From: Sphingopyxis yananensis
GTDB lineage: Bacteria > Pseudomonadota > Alphaproteobacteria > Sphingomonadales > Sphingomonadaceae
Assembly (NCBI RefSeq): GCF_020687785.1
Contig: NZ_JAJEWI010000006.1
Span: forward strand, 1-64,000
DNA: 64,000 nt
Direction: 5' to 3'
Shown here: one piece after another, positions 16,945-25,479 of the stretch
Numbering within the stretch: the stretch's first letter is position 1
How the letters are laid out: each line of letters begins with the position of its first letter
The notes under the pieces: generated by a model
What the model was told of the DNA's origin: nothing
The model's input: the letters and a program-made list of their open reading frames with translations, nothing else
Databases searched by the model: none
Translations under genes and position numbers: made by a program

Positions 16945-17915
16945 TGCGCGAGACAGCCCAAGCCATTGAAGCAGAAGCCGCCCGATGGGCTGCGCAATGC
17001 CAGATCAATCCCGAAAACACCGACAACGCCGAACTGGCCGCGTGGTTGGCTGGCGACAGCCGGCGTCGCGGTGCTTTTTTGCAAGCACAGGCCGCCGCCA
17101 TCGCCATAAGCCAGACCGCAGAAGCCGATCCCAAGCTGGCCCGCCAAGCCCAGCCGTGGCGCCGTGCCGCCATCGCTAGTGCCGCCGCTTTATGCCTGTT
17201 GATCAGCGGCACGGTGGCGATGTCGCTGTGGCCAAACAGCCAAAATGTAGCCACCAACACGGGCGAAATTCGCCGCCTTCCGCTTGCTGATGGTTCCATG
17301 GCCATCATCAATACACAAAGTGAAGTGCAGCTTAAAATTACCGACGAACGACGCGAGATTGCTCTGCGGAAAGGCGAAGCTTGGTTTAAGGTCGCGCATG
17401 ATCGCAATCGCCCATTCACGGTCATCAGCGGCGACGTGCGGGTTCGCGCGATCGGCACGGCCTTTTCTGTGCGCCGCATCAACACCGACACACAGGTTTT
17501 GGTGAATGAAGGGGTCGTTGAAATCTGGGTTGAAGGCTCTGCGGCCGCTCCGCAGCGCTTGTACGCGGGCGAATTTCTGGCCATCAACCAAAATCGGCCC
17601 GCCAGCCCCAAAGCGGTCAAAACCAATGCAGCCCTTGACCTGCTGTGGCGAGAAGGCAAAATCGATCTGGCTGGCCGCAGCCTGAGCTTCGCTATTGCAG
17701 AATTCAACCGCTATAATGACCGAAAAATTCTACTGGCGGATGCGAGCATCGCCAATGAACGACTACACGGCATTTTCAACGTCAATGATCCGGTGCAATT
17801 CGCAATGGCACTGCGCGACGGGCTCGACATCGACATCGAACTGGCGGGGAATAGTGACATTATCTTGGGCTGTTGCAGTGGTGGCGCGGCGCCGAAGGGT
17901 ATAGCCGATGAATAG
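16941..17915 (+). CDS. FecR-family anti-sigma/sigma-regulator protein
   Basis: A 324-residue inner-membrane regulator. Residues about 1-70 are a cytoplasmic DUF4880-like region (EAARWAAQCQ, AWLAGDSRRRGAFLQ) that binds the sigma factor. Residues about 75-92 are a single transmembrane helix (AAALCLLISGTVAMSLW). The periplasmic FecR domain follows (TGEIRRLPLADGSMAIINT, then RPFTVISGDVRVRAIGTAFS). From about residue 230 comes the C-terminal FAIAEFNRYNDRKILLAD segment that contacts the STN domain of the partner receptor. The 4-bp overlap with the sigma gene and the divergent STN receptor complete a FecI-FecR-FecA-like circuit. Confidence 0.92.
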   Translation: MMRETAQAIEAEAARWAAQCQINPENTDNAELAAWLAGDSRRRGAFLQAQAAAIAISQTAEADPKLARQAQPWRRAAIASAAALCLLISGTVAMSLWPNSQNVATNTGEIRRLPLADGSMAIINTQSEVQLKITDERREIALRKGEAWFKVAHDRNRPFTVISGDVRVRAIGTAFSVRRINTDTQVLVNEGVVEIWVEGSAAAPQRLYAGEFLAINQNRPASPKAVKTNAALDLLWREGKIDLAGRSLSFAIAEFNRYNDRKILLADASIANERLHGIFNVNDPVQFAMALRDGLDIDIELAGNSDIILGCCSGGAAPKGIADE

Positions 17916-18232
17916 CGCAGAAAGACAGCAACCACTGCGAAAGCGACGTTGCACATTAGTGATTTCGACCATCCATCATAAGATCGCGCCGCCCATCCTC
18001 AACATAGGAACCGACAGCCCCGACGCGCGGCCGACCGCCGTCCATCCTGACCTTTTCCGCTACCGAACGGCATCGATCTTAGCGCTTAGACATGCCGCAT
18101 AACCATCGCATCACTGTAAATATCGCCCCAATCATCGCTGGCGGTAAGCGGTATATGAAGAACCGTCCGGTCGTTCATAACAGAGCAACGATAGCGCCCC
18201 TCTTGGATAGCCGAGACGATTTCGTTCCACGC
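17916..18232. other. Intergenic stretch between convergent genes
   Basis: About 317 bp between the FecR gene and the amidohydrolase gene. I see no gene, repeat or clear terminator in it. Confidence 0.5.
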
Positions 18233-19972
18233 TCAGGTCGCGTGCGAAACAAGCCGGCCTTCCTTGAAGGTGTTGGTGACGGTGATATTCGCCAGCCGAT
18301 CGGGGCTGATGGTCATCGGGTTGTCCGATAAAATGGTCAGGTCGGCAAGCTTACCGGGGGTCAGCGATCCCTTTCGGCTGTCCTCATAATGCTGCCAAGC
18401 GGCCCATAGCGTCATCGCTTTCAAAGCGACATCAACCGGTACACGCTGGTCAGGCCCCAATATATCGCCCGAACGCGTGCGACGGGTGACCGTTGCCGAC
18501 AGCACGCGCATAGCGTTCGGATGAGCGACGGGGGCATCGTGGTGCGAGGTGAAGCGCATACCGCGTTGCAACGCCCAGCCGCATGGCGAGATATTTTCGG
18601 CGCGGCGCGGCCCCAGCACTGAATCCCTGTGCCAGTCACCCCAATAGAAAGTGTGCATCGGAAAAAAGGACGGGACGATGCCGAGCGCCTTCAACTGGTC
18701 AACCTGATCCTCGCGCGTCACCTGTCCGTGGATCAATATTGGGCGGCGGTCGCCAGCGCCATATTTTTTTACCGCCTCGCGGACTGCCGCAATCAGCATG
18801 TCGACTGCGGCGTCGCCATTGGCGTGAACTTGGATCTGCCAGTTTCGCGCAAAGGCGAGATCAACCGAATCCATCGCCTGTTTCTCGCTAATCGCGGGAT
18901 AGCCGGAATAGTCCGCCGACTGGCCATCGGGTGGGATATAATAGGGCTGAGACATCCACGCTGTTTTCGCTTGCGGCGATCCGTCGATGGTCAATTTGAC
19001 CCCGCCGATGCGGAAGCGTCCGACATAGTCGCGCCGATAGATCGGCAGTTCCATTGCATCGGTCGACGTCAAAATATCAGGAAAGGACAGCACATCGATC
19101 GGAAGCCCGCCCTGCGCCGCGACGGCTGCGATCAGCTTGCACGTATCCGTCGATGAACGCCCGTCCTGACAGGTCGTATAGCCAAAACTGGCATAGAAAG
19201 CCGCACCCTCGCGGATCATCTCCATATTCGCCTGCGCATCAAGGCGCGCCAAAAGCACGCCCATCATTGCGAACAGCGCCGTTTCTTCCAGCACGCCGTT
19301 CGGTTCTCTCGACCCCGCCTCGCGGCGATAGACGCCTCCATCGGGGTCAGCGGTCGCGGCGGAGACACCCGCAGCGGCCAGCGCCGCGCTGTTCACCGCC
19401 CCCATATGGCTCGACTGGTGCAGGAACAGGATCGGGACGTCCTTTGAAATCGCATCAAGCTCGGCGCGGGTTGGATGGCGCTGTTCTTGCAATTGAGAAT
19501 CGTCGTAACCAAAGCCAATCACCAACTGGGTCTTGCGCACCAAATCGGCATGCCCCCGCATCCACTCGCGGGTGATTTTCTGAAGCGCTGGAATTGAATC
19601 GCCCTCTCCATCGGGGGCGGGGAGCAGATTGGCGTAGCGCGCTTGCAACCCGACCATCACGACATGGCCATGCGGGTCAAAGAAACCGGGCAGCAACGTC
19701 CGCCCTTGAAGATCGAAACGCCGAGCGCCACGGCCAGCAACCGCATTGGCCGCATCAAGCGTTCCCGCAGCGATGATCAGACCATTGCGCACGGCGATTG
19801 CCTCAACGCTCGGCGCCGCATCATCCATCGTCAAGACCGGACCGCCATAGAATATCGTCGCCACGCCGGCATCCTGCGCCATTACCCGTTCACCGGTCGC
19901 TAAAAGGCTGGCGGCTAGGCCTCCCTGCGCAAGCAACCGGCGGCGATCAATAGCAATGTCGGTCCGTATCAT
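18233..19972 (-). CDS. Exported amidohydrolase (YtcJ-like metal-dependent hydrolase)
   Basis: A 579-residue member of the amidohydrolase superfamily, YtcJ/AmiF-like branch. The N-terminus carries a Tat-like signal, DRRRLLAQGGLAASLLATG, so the protein is probably periplasmic. The first metal site appears as LLPGFFDPHGHVV (HxH). QVHANGDAAVDMLI and PILIHGQV supply further histidines, and PVAHPNAMRVL-type and GKLADLTILSDNPM segments close the barrel and the composite beta-sandwich. These enzymes hydrolyse amide, ester or related bonds; the substrate is not readable. It follows the barrel-protein gene by about 13 bp, so the two form one operon. The start near 19972 is favoured by a G-rich Shine-Dalgarno; an upstream TTG at 20011 would overlap the preceding gene. 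Confidence 0.85.
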   Translation of the reverse strand: MIRTDIAIDRRRLLAQGGLAASLLATGERVMAQDAGVATIFYGGPVLTMDDAAPSVEAIAVRNGLIIAAGTLDAANAVAGRGARRFDLQGRTLLPGFFDPHGHVVMVGLQARYANLLPAPDGEGDSIPALQKITREWMRGHADLVRKTQLVIGFGYDDSQLQEQRHPTRAELDAISKDVPILFLHQSSHMGAVNSAALAAAGVSAATADPDGGVYRREAGSREPNGVLEETALFAMMGVLLARLDAQANMEMIREGAAFYASFGYTTCQDGRSSTDTCKLIAAVAAQGGLPIDVLSFPDILTSTDAMELPIYRRDYVGRFRIGGVKLTIDGSPQAKTAWMSQPYYIPPDGQSADYSGYPAISEKQAMDSVDLAFARNWQIQVHANGDAAVDMLIAAVREAVKKYGAGDRRPILIHGQVTREDQVDQLKALGIVPSFFPMHTFYWGDWHRDSVLGPRRAENISPCGWALQRGMRFTSHHDAPVAHPNAMRVLSATVTRRTRSGDILGPDQRVPVDVALKAMTLWAAWQHYEDSRKGSLTPGKLADLTILSDNPMTISPDRLANITVTNTFKEGRLVSHAT

Positions 19973-19985
19973 GATGTTTCCCCCA

Positions 19986-21428
19986 TCAGAAGTTGGCGAC
20001 CACATTCGCAAAACCGCCAGTCCAAAGCGGCGCCTTTAGGTCGTTCGAAATCGAATCCACACCCTTCCCCGGTGAGGAAATCGAGAGGCCCGCAGTAAAA
20101 TAGAGATTAGGAGTCACTACGCGCCGATATTCTAAGTAGAAATCGTCCGAGAGATGCTTGCGCGTCACCCCAGTGATGGGCTGAGCGATGCCATCTTCAA
20201 ATTCGACGCGGGTCGCTTGGCCGAACTGAATTGGGCTGCGCAATTTATTCGCGCTGATCCGCGCCGCGCGAAAGGAAATCGTATCCCGTGCGCTCGGCGC
20301 AATGCTCAACACCAGTTGGTGCGCGTTGACGTTCGAGTTGATGAACATCATCGATGATTTCGTTCCTGTCGACCAAGCGCTGGGATTACCCTCATAATAA
20401 AGCGGATCGAAGCGTTCGAGCGCTGGCGTGTCAGGATCATCTCCTGAAAAGGTCTGATAAACATAGGATATCGATGGCCGGCACGCTTGGCTGGCGAACG
20501 TGTAGCCAAGCTGCGCACGTCCGGCCCACGCCTTCATGTCGATCCGCTGATTGCGTTCGATTGCAAGGTCTAGCCCGATCCATGCATTTTCAAGCGGCCC
20601 GCTCGTCGGGGCGATCCGGCCATAAGCGGACAGGAAGCGCAGGCCGTCACGCCCGCCGATAATGAAATTCGGCACACCAATCCCTCCCGGCGGGGCCTGT
20701 GGATAGGGCGAGGACGAATTCAGCACTTTGCCCAGCGTCACCCCGATGAAGCTGCCACCATGGGCATCGTAACGCATGTCGACGCCCGCGATGTGGGTGC
20801 CGGTATCATTGTCGGGCGCCTCATTGGGGTCGAGATAAAAGGCGGTGCCCTGCACCCCGCCGCTCGCGGCCGTCACCAACCCCGCGACCCGCCACGCACG
20901 GCGCGGACCGAGCTTTAATGCGCCGCGTGAAAAACCGTTCGACCCACCATTGGAGAGCAGCATTCCGGTCCCCGCCTTCCACTCTCGGGCGCCGAAAGAC
21001 GCATCAAATCGGCTTCCATTTTCATCACCGCGGCGCACCCCTAGATATAGTTCCTCGACGGTGGCCTGACCTGTATCTTTGGCGGCAAAGGCATCGGTTC
21101 CTGCGGTCGTCGAAACAACGACCGATGCCGCACCATAAATGGTCATACGCTCTTCGGGCCGGTACTGAAACGCAATGCCGGGTTTCACATAGAATTCGAG
21201 CCATTTGGCGTCGGAATCAAATTCGCTGTTACCGGCTACAGTCTCGGCAAATTCCCAAAAGAGATTGCGTTCAGCAACCAGATTGAGACCCGCTTCGACG
21301 CGCGCACGAACTTCCAGATCATCACTCTTCGCTAGCAAGAAGGGATCATTTTCCTGAGCCTGAGCCGAGCCGACTGCCGAGAAAGCGACCCATAGGAAAG
21401 CAAATGTTGGATAGGCTAATTGGCGCAT
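19986..21428 (-). CDS. Outer-membrane beta-barrel porin (alginate-export-like)
   Basis: A 480-residue outer-membrane protein. It has a signal peptide (about 1-25, ending in AQAQE), repeated amphipathic strands alternating with acidic loops, and a terminal Phe (ANVVANF) typical of barrels inserted by the BAM machinery. The overall pattern (residues EVRARVEAGLNLV, then strand pairs such as FDASFGAREWKAGTGMLLS) resembles the alginate-export/OprD-like porin group. It is the first gene of a two-gene unit with the exported amidohydrolase, which suggests it admits that enzyme's substrate. ATG 21428 has AGGAGG 8 nt upstream; the TTG two codons earlier is less likely. The exact family is a tentative call. 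Confidence 0.7.
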   Translation of the reverse strand: MRQLAYPTFAFLWVAFSAVGSAQAQENDPFLLAKSDDLEVRARVEAGLNLVAERNLFWEFAETVAGNSEFDSDAKWLEFYVKPGIAFQYRPEERMTIYGAASVVVSTTAGTDAFAAKDTGQATVEELYLGVRRGDENGSRFDASFGAREWKAGTGMLLSNGGSNGFSRGALKLGPRRAWRVAGLVTAASGGVQGTAFYLDPNEAPDNDTGTHIAGVDMRYDAHGGSFIGVTLGKVLNSSSPYPQAPPGGIGVPNFIIGGRDGLRFLSAYGRIAPTSGPLENAWIGLDLAIERNQRIDMKAWAGRAQLGYTFASQACRPSISYVYQTFSGDDPDTPALERFDPLYYEGNPSAWSTGTKSSMMFINSNVNAHQLVLSIAPSARDTISFRAARISANKLRSPIQFGQATRVEFEDGIAQPITGVTRKHLSDDFYLEYRRVVTPNLYFTAGLSISSPGKGVDSISNDLKAPLWTGGFANVVANF

Positions 21429-22181
21429 GCTCAACCCCTCCTAAGAGGATAATCTATCACATCCATTCAGTAGATGATAGAAAGCTGTTCACATTATTGT
21501 CTATAATTTTGCGGCCCTTATTTATTTTTATATAATAACAACGCCTATGGCCCGAAAATATCGAAGATAATTCTTAATGTTAGGCAAAAATTGAAAGTAA
21601 ACCACCTGGATAGCAATTGACCGAAATTGGCGCATCATCATAGTGTACTCAAAAGGTTAGTTGATCTGTACCAGCAACAGGCTACGCCGCTGCGGCACGT
21701 GAGATAAAATCATTAGCGCCAGCGGCAAGGCCTGCTTCATCAACGACCTCAAACTCATTCGCATTCTTGGCCACCTTTTCGCCTACCGCCTCGCGTCTTT
21801 TGACCTCACGGTAGATGCCATTGCCCAACAGGGCCTCTTATTCGTCGAATTTAGCGCCCACTTCAACGAGGCAGAGAACAAGATATGAAGGCGAAGATGC
21901 ACATTTTGGGGCGGTTTTGCTACCAGCAGTGGTCCCAAAATATAATTCATCCGCAACAGTTTACACTCTGCAACCGTGACGAGAAGATGGAATCGCCAGT
22001 CATATAGGGCTTGGCGGCTTCGCATAGATACAAATATTCCCACTTCCATATGCCATGGACGCAAGAGATGATAGCAGGCTCAATAGCATGAAATCGGGCG
22101 TACGCCGGAGGCTTCTTCCAATGTCAAAAATGGGATAAAGCCAAGCCTTGCGAACGATTATGAACAGTGACGGAAGGAAAG
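21429..22181. other. Gene-poor stretch left of the prophage
   Basis: About 750 bp with no intact gene. The first part is AT-rich promoter DNA for the porin operon. A decayed minus-strand reading frame occupies about 21682-21890 (listed separately). Nothing else can be supported. Confidence 0.6.
21682..21888 (-). pseudogene. Remnant of an unidentified gene with an in-frame stop
   Basis: The minus strand reads a protein-like C-terminus of 51 residues (EALLGNGIYREVKRREAVGE, then a further 31 residues to a TAG at 21682). In the same frame, just upstream of TAA 21838-21840, it continues as LCLVEVGAKFDE. The amphipathic composition suggests genuine former coding sequence. I do not recognise the family. 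It lies outside the prophage boundary. Confidence 0.35.
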
Positions 22182-22195
22182 TGGCGGAGACGGTG
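22182..22195. repeat. Distal attachment-site repeat of the prophage (copy of tRNA-Ser 3' end)
   Basis: TGGCGGAGACGGTG is identical to 29917-29930, which is the CCA end, discriminator and 3' acceptor strand of tRNA-Ser. It lies in the same orientation 7.7 kb away, as expected for the two ends of an element integrated at a tRNA 3' end. Confidence 0.8.
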
Positions 22196-22303
22196 CCCGC
22201 CAATTCAAGCGATTATCCTATTAAAATTACGTTATGTTTTAATGACCATTATCTGCAATACCATATCCGATACCATGGATTTATTTTCCATCCATAATTG
22301 CCG

Positions 22304-22438
22304 GTGAGCTGGATTCCCGAAGGCAGAAACACCAAAGACGTGCTGAACCCTGCTAAGGCGGCGAGCTAGGCCACCCCGAAAAAGAAGCCCGCCAACGGCA
22401 ATAACGTGTCGGTAGGCTCCAACGGGGGCAAAAGGTAA
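22304..22438 (+). pseudogene. C-terminal remnant of an unidentified (probably phage) gene
   Basis: The plus strand reads VSWIPEGRNTKDVLNPAKAA and S, then TAG at 22367-22369, then 22 more residues rich in Lys, Asn and Gly to a TAA at 22436. The composition looks like a true C-terminus broken by one nonsense codon. No start is visible. I do not recognise the family. Confidence 0.35.
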
Positions 22439-22444
22439 TCAGGG

Positions 22445-22621
22445 TCATCTAGCGTCGCGGCGGCGTATCACTTCATCGCGCCATGCCTTCACTTCGTTTT
22501 CGCTCCAGCGAGATGCGCTTCCGCCGGGCTTGCAGTGTTTAGGGAATTCGCCAGCGCGCACTATGTTATAGATCTTGGCGCGACCCAAGCCGGTCAGCTG
22601 CATGACGGCATCGATCGGCAA
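22445..22621 (-). CDS. AlpA-family helix-turn-helix regulator
   Basis: A 58-residue protein of the AlpA/excisionase type: PIDAVMQLTGLGRAKIYNIV, then RAGEFPKHCKPGGSASRWSE and EVKAWRDEVIRRR. These small winged-helix proteins control excision and integrase expression in prophages and islands. In the visible frame it starts at TTG 22621. Alternatively, an ATG at 22631 reads MTP and would enter the same frame if the TTTT tract at 22621-22624 were one base shorter, so a one-base frameshift may have shortened the N-terminus. It points outward toward the distal attachment site. Confidence 0.7.
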   Translation of the reverse strand: MPIDAVMQLTGLGRAKIYNIVRAGEFPKHCKPGGSASRWSENEVKAWRDEVIRRRDAR

Positions 22622-22721
22622 AAGGCGTCATCTAAGCCAAAGTCGATTTCTGGCGCCAGCAAGCGCGCCCCTGCTCGGCTCACCCGCTCCCTTGGCCTAG
22701 CTGATATGGCTGATTGCACAG

Positions 22722-22937
22722 TCAATTTCTTTCCTCCTTCCATTTGCTCAGCCGCTGCCAAAATGACGGGCGCGGCGTGGTTTCGAGGCAGTGCGCCGCG
22801 AGGGGTGGCACGGTGCGGATGTGGTGGCCGCCGATGACGTAGCCGGTGCTGGTCATGATGACGGCATCGGGTGTTTCGAGCAGGCGTTGGACTGGGGCCC
22901 AATAGCGACGCGCGGGGGCTGGTTGACGATCGGTCAT
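22722..22937 (-). CDS. Small phage-type hypothetical protein
   Basis: A 71-residue protein beginning MTDRQPAPARRYWAPVQRLL and ending WQRLSKWKEERN. The start has GGAGG about 7 nt upstream, and ATG overlaps the stop of the preceding (nonsense-bearing) gene as ATGA, a typical phage operon arrangement. I know no function for it. It is basic, with no membrane segment. Confidence 0.6.
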   Translation of the reverse strand: MTDRQPAPARRYWAPVQRLLETPDAVIMTSTGYVIGGHHIRTVPPLAAHCLETTPRPSFWQRLSKWKEERN

Positions 22938-23134
22938 TCCCCGTCCTCCGGCTGATCGGGCCAAGGTATGCGGCTGGCAAAGGCTTCGCTGGCGTCGTCC
23001 AGTTGCTTGCGCGCGACTTCGCAACCTTCGCCTTCGCCGCACTAATCACCGAAGGCAATAGTGCGCGCCGCGATCACAAGGCGTTGCACGTCTTGCGGTA
23101 CAACCTCCGCGCTGGTCTGGGTGGGTAGCCGCAT
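22934..23134 (-). pseudogene. Small phage-type gene interrupted by TAG
   Basis: One frame of 66 codons reads MRLPTQTSAEVVPQDVQRLV, continues IAARTIAFGD, hits TAG at 23042-23044, and resumes in the same frame to DDASEAFASRIPWPDQPEDG and a stop overlapping the next gene (ATGA). Both halves look coding and the downstream junction is preserved, so a single nonsense change is the simplest reading. Function unknown. Confidence 0.6.
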
Positions 23135-23594
23135 GATGTGGCTTGATCGGCAGCATCCATCTGTAATGTTCGGGGATGCTCGCCACGAGACGCTGAGCGT
23201 TACAGATCGCAGTCATGGCAAAAAGGACGGCACCCGAACATTGCGCATCGAGCCTGATTGCGTGATGGACTTTCGCGCACTGCCTTTTGATGATGGTCAG
23301 TTCAAGTTGGTGGCATTTGACCCCCCGCACCTTGTGCGGGCTGGCCCTAAAAGCTGGTTGGCTGCGAAATATGGCAAGCTCTCAGCGAATTGGCGAGACG
23401 ATCTGCGCGCGGGATTTGCGGAGTGCTTTCGGGTGCTGGAACCAGAAGGAGTTCTGATTTTCAAATGGAATGAAGTGCAGGTCAAGCTCCGCGAAGTTCT
23501 GGAGCTAACGCCTCATCCACCGTTATTTGGGCAAGTTTCCGATCGCAGTGGGATGACGCATTGGCTGGTCTTTATGAAGCCGGTGACGGCATGA
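23133..23594 (+). CDS. Phage-type SAM-dependent methyltransferase-like protein
   Basis: A 153-residue protein whose strand-motif FKLVAFDPPHLVR contains DPPH (residues 63-66), in the position of the DPPY catalytic motif of N6-adenine methyltransferases. It is followed by a helix-strand pair CFRVLEPEGVLIFKWNE typical of the Rossmann-like methyltransferase fold and a C-terminal THWLVFMK strand. Short proteins of this kind occur in prophages, probably for DNA modification, but a clear SAM-binding Gly-rich loop is not evident, so activity is uncertain. ATG 23133 or 23136 is the likely start. This start overlaps the start codon of the divergent minus-strand gene. The stop overlaps the next gene (ATGA). 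Confidence 0.65.
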   Translation: MMWLDRQHPSVMFGDARHETLSVTDRSHGKKDGTRTLRIEPDCVMDFRALPFDDGQFKLVAFDPPHLVRAGPKSWLAAKYGKLSANWRDDLRAGFAECFRVLEPEGVLIFKWNEVQVKLREVLELTPHPPLFGQVSDRSGMTHWLVFMKPVTA

Positions 23595-24235
23595 CCGCGC
23601 CTGACGATATCGCGCCAAACTCTGCGATCCGTACCGTGCTGCGGGCGCATGGGCTGGATACGCTCTATCACGCGAAGGCTGTGGTGCTGGGCCGCAAGGA
23701 TGGCGCGGCGGTGTTGCGGCTGGCCCATGCCATGGCGTTGCAATTGGCAGAGCTGAATGCGCTGCGCGCGCGGGATGCGGCGTCCATCCCCATGATCTTG
23801 CATTGCCCCGTCTGCCATATGAAGCACATTGATGAGGTGGACGAGGTCAGCAATCCGGGCTGAGCGAACCCAGAACATATATCCCACATATGTTTGGGCT
23901 GTGGCAGCGTGTGGCGGCCTTGTGACCGGCCGACCGAGGGTGTCGCGATATTGGACCGCCATGGGCGCAGCGATACATGGCCCGCGCGCGGCCGGAAACC
24001 AACGAACAGCCATGACACTGGCGGGGTCTTGGCGCCGCTGGCGCCGCATTTGGAGGCACAGGCGGTTACGGCGGCGAAGGCTGCGAAAACACCATCACCG
24101 GCCGGAAAGGTGCCGCCGCCCAATTGCCGCGACCGGATGCGGGCCGAGAGCACAGCCTATCCGCGCATTGGCTGTGCGGGGTGCAGCCCCAAGAACAAGC
24201 ACCGTTTTACGTGTCCTTATTTGGGAGAGAAGTGA
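23591..24235 (+). pseudogene. Phage-type cysteine-rich (zinc-binding-like) protein with internal TGA
   Basis: The frame starts MTAPDDIAPNSAIRTVLRAH and runs to LHCPVCHMKHIDEVDEVSNPG, where TGA (23861-23863) interrupts it. The same frame continues ANPEHISHICLGCGSVWRPC and on to CPYLGEK at 24235. The cysteine pairs CPVCH and CLGC on both sides of the stop look like two halves of one zinc ribbon, and TGG is the obvious ancestral codon. Full length would be about 214 residues. The start overlaps the methyltransferase stop by 4 bp. If TGA were read through, it would be functional. Confidence 0.65.
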
Positions 24236-24262
24236 TGACGGATACGGCATCCAAAATAGTAA

Positions 24263-24301
24263 CGGCCGGTCACTCACATATGGATGGTGAGTGACCGGCC
24301 G
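24263..24301. terminator. Long perfect hairpin downstream of the DUF1328 gene
   Basis: The 15-bp arms at 24263-24277 and 24287-24301 (CGGCCGGTCACTCAC and its complement) pair perfectly around a 9-nt loop. There is no strong T run on either side. It lies between two convergent genes, so a shared transcript-end function is likely. Confidence 0.6.
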
Positions 24302-24327
24302 GTTGGGACGTCATGTGGCTGGCGGGG

Positions 24328-24507
24328 TTATCCGCCTGAAATTTTCTTACCAGCAGTCACTGCTAGAATGAGGAACAGCACAACAAATGCCAGACCAACG
24401 AAAAAGAGGATTTTCGCAATGCCAGCAAACGCACCGGCCATTCCACCAAAACCCAACAGGCCCGCAACCAACGCAAGGATTGCGAATATTAGCGCCCATT
24501 TGAACAT
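24328..24507 (-). CDS. DUF1328 (YtjA-like) small membrane protein
   Basis: A 59-residue protein starting [20 protein letters not shown], then [20 protein letters not shown], then a second hydrophobic stretch and a short basic-polar tail. Two transmembrane helices and a Gly-rich turn match the DUF1328 family, common small inner-membrane proteins of unknown role sometimes linked to stress. AGGAGA sits 6 nt upstream of the start. It is intact, while its phage neighbours are decayed, so it may be a cargo (moron) gene of the element. Confidence 0.85.
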   Translation of the reverse strand: MFKWALIFAILALVAGLLGFGGMAGAFAGIAKILFFVGLAFVVLFLILAVTAGKKISGG

Positions 24508-24671
24508 ATTATCTCTCCTGTTTGCTTAGGCATCTATTGAACAGGGTGCAGCGGCATATGGTTCCATATGATCAGGATTTGATCTGGCCCAGCGGGCTGA
24601 TCAGGCCCTTCCAGTGCAGCATGTATTTGTTATATGTTCCCCATATGTTCTTATTGATTTGGGGAATTGCA

Positions 24672-24956
24672 ATGCACCGGTTGGAAGAATTTGAAGCGGT
24701 TGGTGAGGTTCATGATGTGGAGCAATTGCGCGGGATGGTGCGCAAAGCGGCGGCGCTGGCGCGAGAGGCGATGCAGGAACGGGATGCGTGGCGAAAACAG
24801 CATAAGGATGTGACGTCCGATCTGGTGCGCATCCCCGAAATGTCGCTGAACGATTTGGCGAAGATGGTAATCAACAGGGATAAACATGGGCAAGGCAACA
24901 AATCCTGCTTCGGCACGCCGCCAACGAGCGAGCAAAGAGGTTCGGCAGCACGGTGA
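24672..24956 (+). CDS. Phage-type hypothetical protein with coiled-coil segment
   Basis: A 94-residue protein beginning MHRLEEFEAVGEVHDVEQLR. A continuous charged helix, MVRKAAALAREAMQERDAWR, suggests a coiled coil. The C-terminus overlaps the next gene in another frame by 71 bp (24886-24956), so the last residues may be under double constraint or one start may be wrong. GGGGAATTGCA precedes the start. Function unknown. Confidence 0.6.
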   Translation: MHRLEEFEAVGEVHDVEQLRGMVRKAAALAREAMQERDAWRKQHKDVTSDLVRIPEMSLNDLAKMVINRDKHGQGNKSCFGTPPTSEQRGSAAR

Positions 24957-25413
24957 TGTTGAGAGCGTCAACGGGGTTGATTACAACCATGGGGCATCGC
25001 CGCTGACGCGGTGGATGTCATCTGGTGATCTGGAAGATTTTGAGATGGCGGCGATCAGTTGGTGTCAACGATTGTGGGCATTGGTTGGCTTGGAGCAGCG
25101 CACCACCGCCAGCTATGATGAACGCACAGCCGTGGGCACCACCGATGGCGAGAGCGGCGCCATGATGCTGATGCGCGCCGATACCCGCGATGACCTTAAG
25201 CGCGTCAGTGGTGGGCTTGGGCCAGATGGGGAATATCATGCCGGATATATCCCGAAGGCCTATTGGGAGATATTCGAGAACTGCATTCGCTTTGATGAGC
25301 CAGCGGGCGCTATGGGATCGCGGCTGGGTCGCTCTGCCCCCAGCGTGCGGGCGTTGATGACCGTGAAGCTGGTTGCGGCGTTTATCGCGCAGCAAGAGGG
25401 GTTGCAGTGTTGA
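24886..25413 (+). CDS. Phage-type hypothetical protein
   Basis: A 175-residue soluble protein starting MGKATNPASARRQRASKEVR, with a basic N-terminus, a middle helix WCQRLWALVGLEQR, and a C-terminal helix SAPSVRALMTVKLVAAFIAQ. I do not recognise a family. The position before the terminase region and the basic, helical composition are compatible with a DNA-binding or packaging-associated role, but this is guesswork. The frame is intact. Confidence 0.55.
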   Translation: MGKATNPASARRQRASKEVRQHGDVESVNGVDYNHGASPLTRWMSSGDLEDFEMAAISWCQRLWALVGLEQRTTASYDERTAVGTTDGESGAMMLMRADTRDDLKRVSGGLGPDGEYHAGYIPKAYWEIFENCIRFDEPAGAMGSRLGRSAPSVRALMTVKLVAAFIAQQEGLQC

Positions 25414-25479
25414 AAGGGCTTGACGTGCTCGCGAGCACATAGTTGCAAATCAGTTACCTTGGGAACTGCGCCCGAAATC

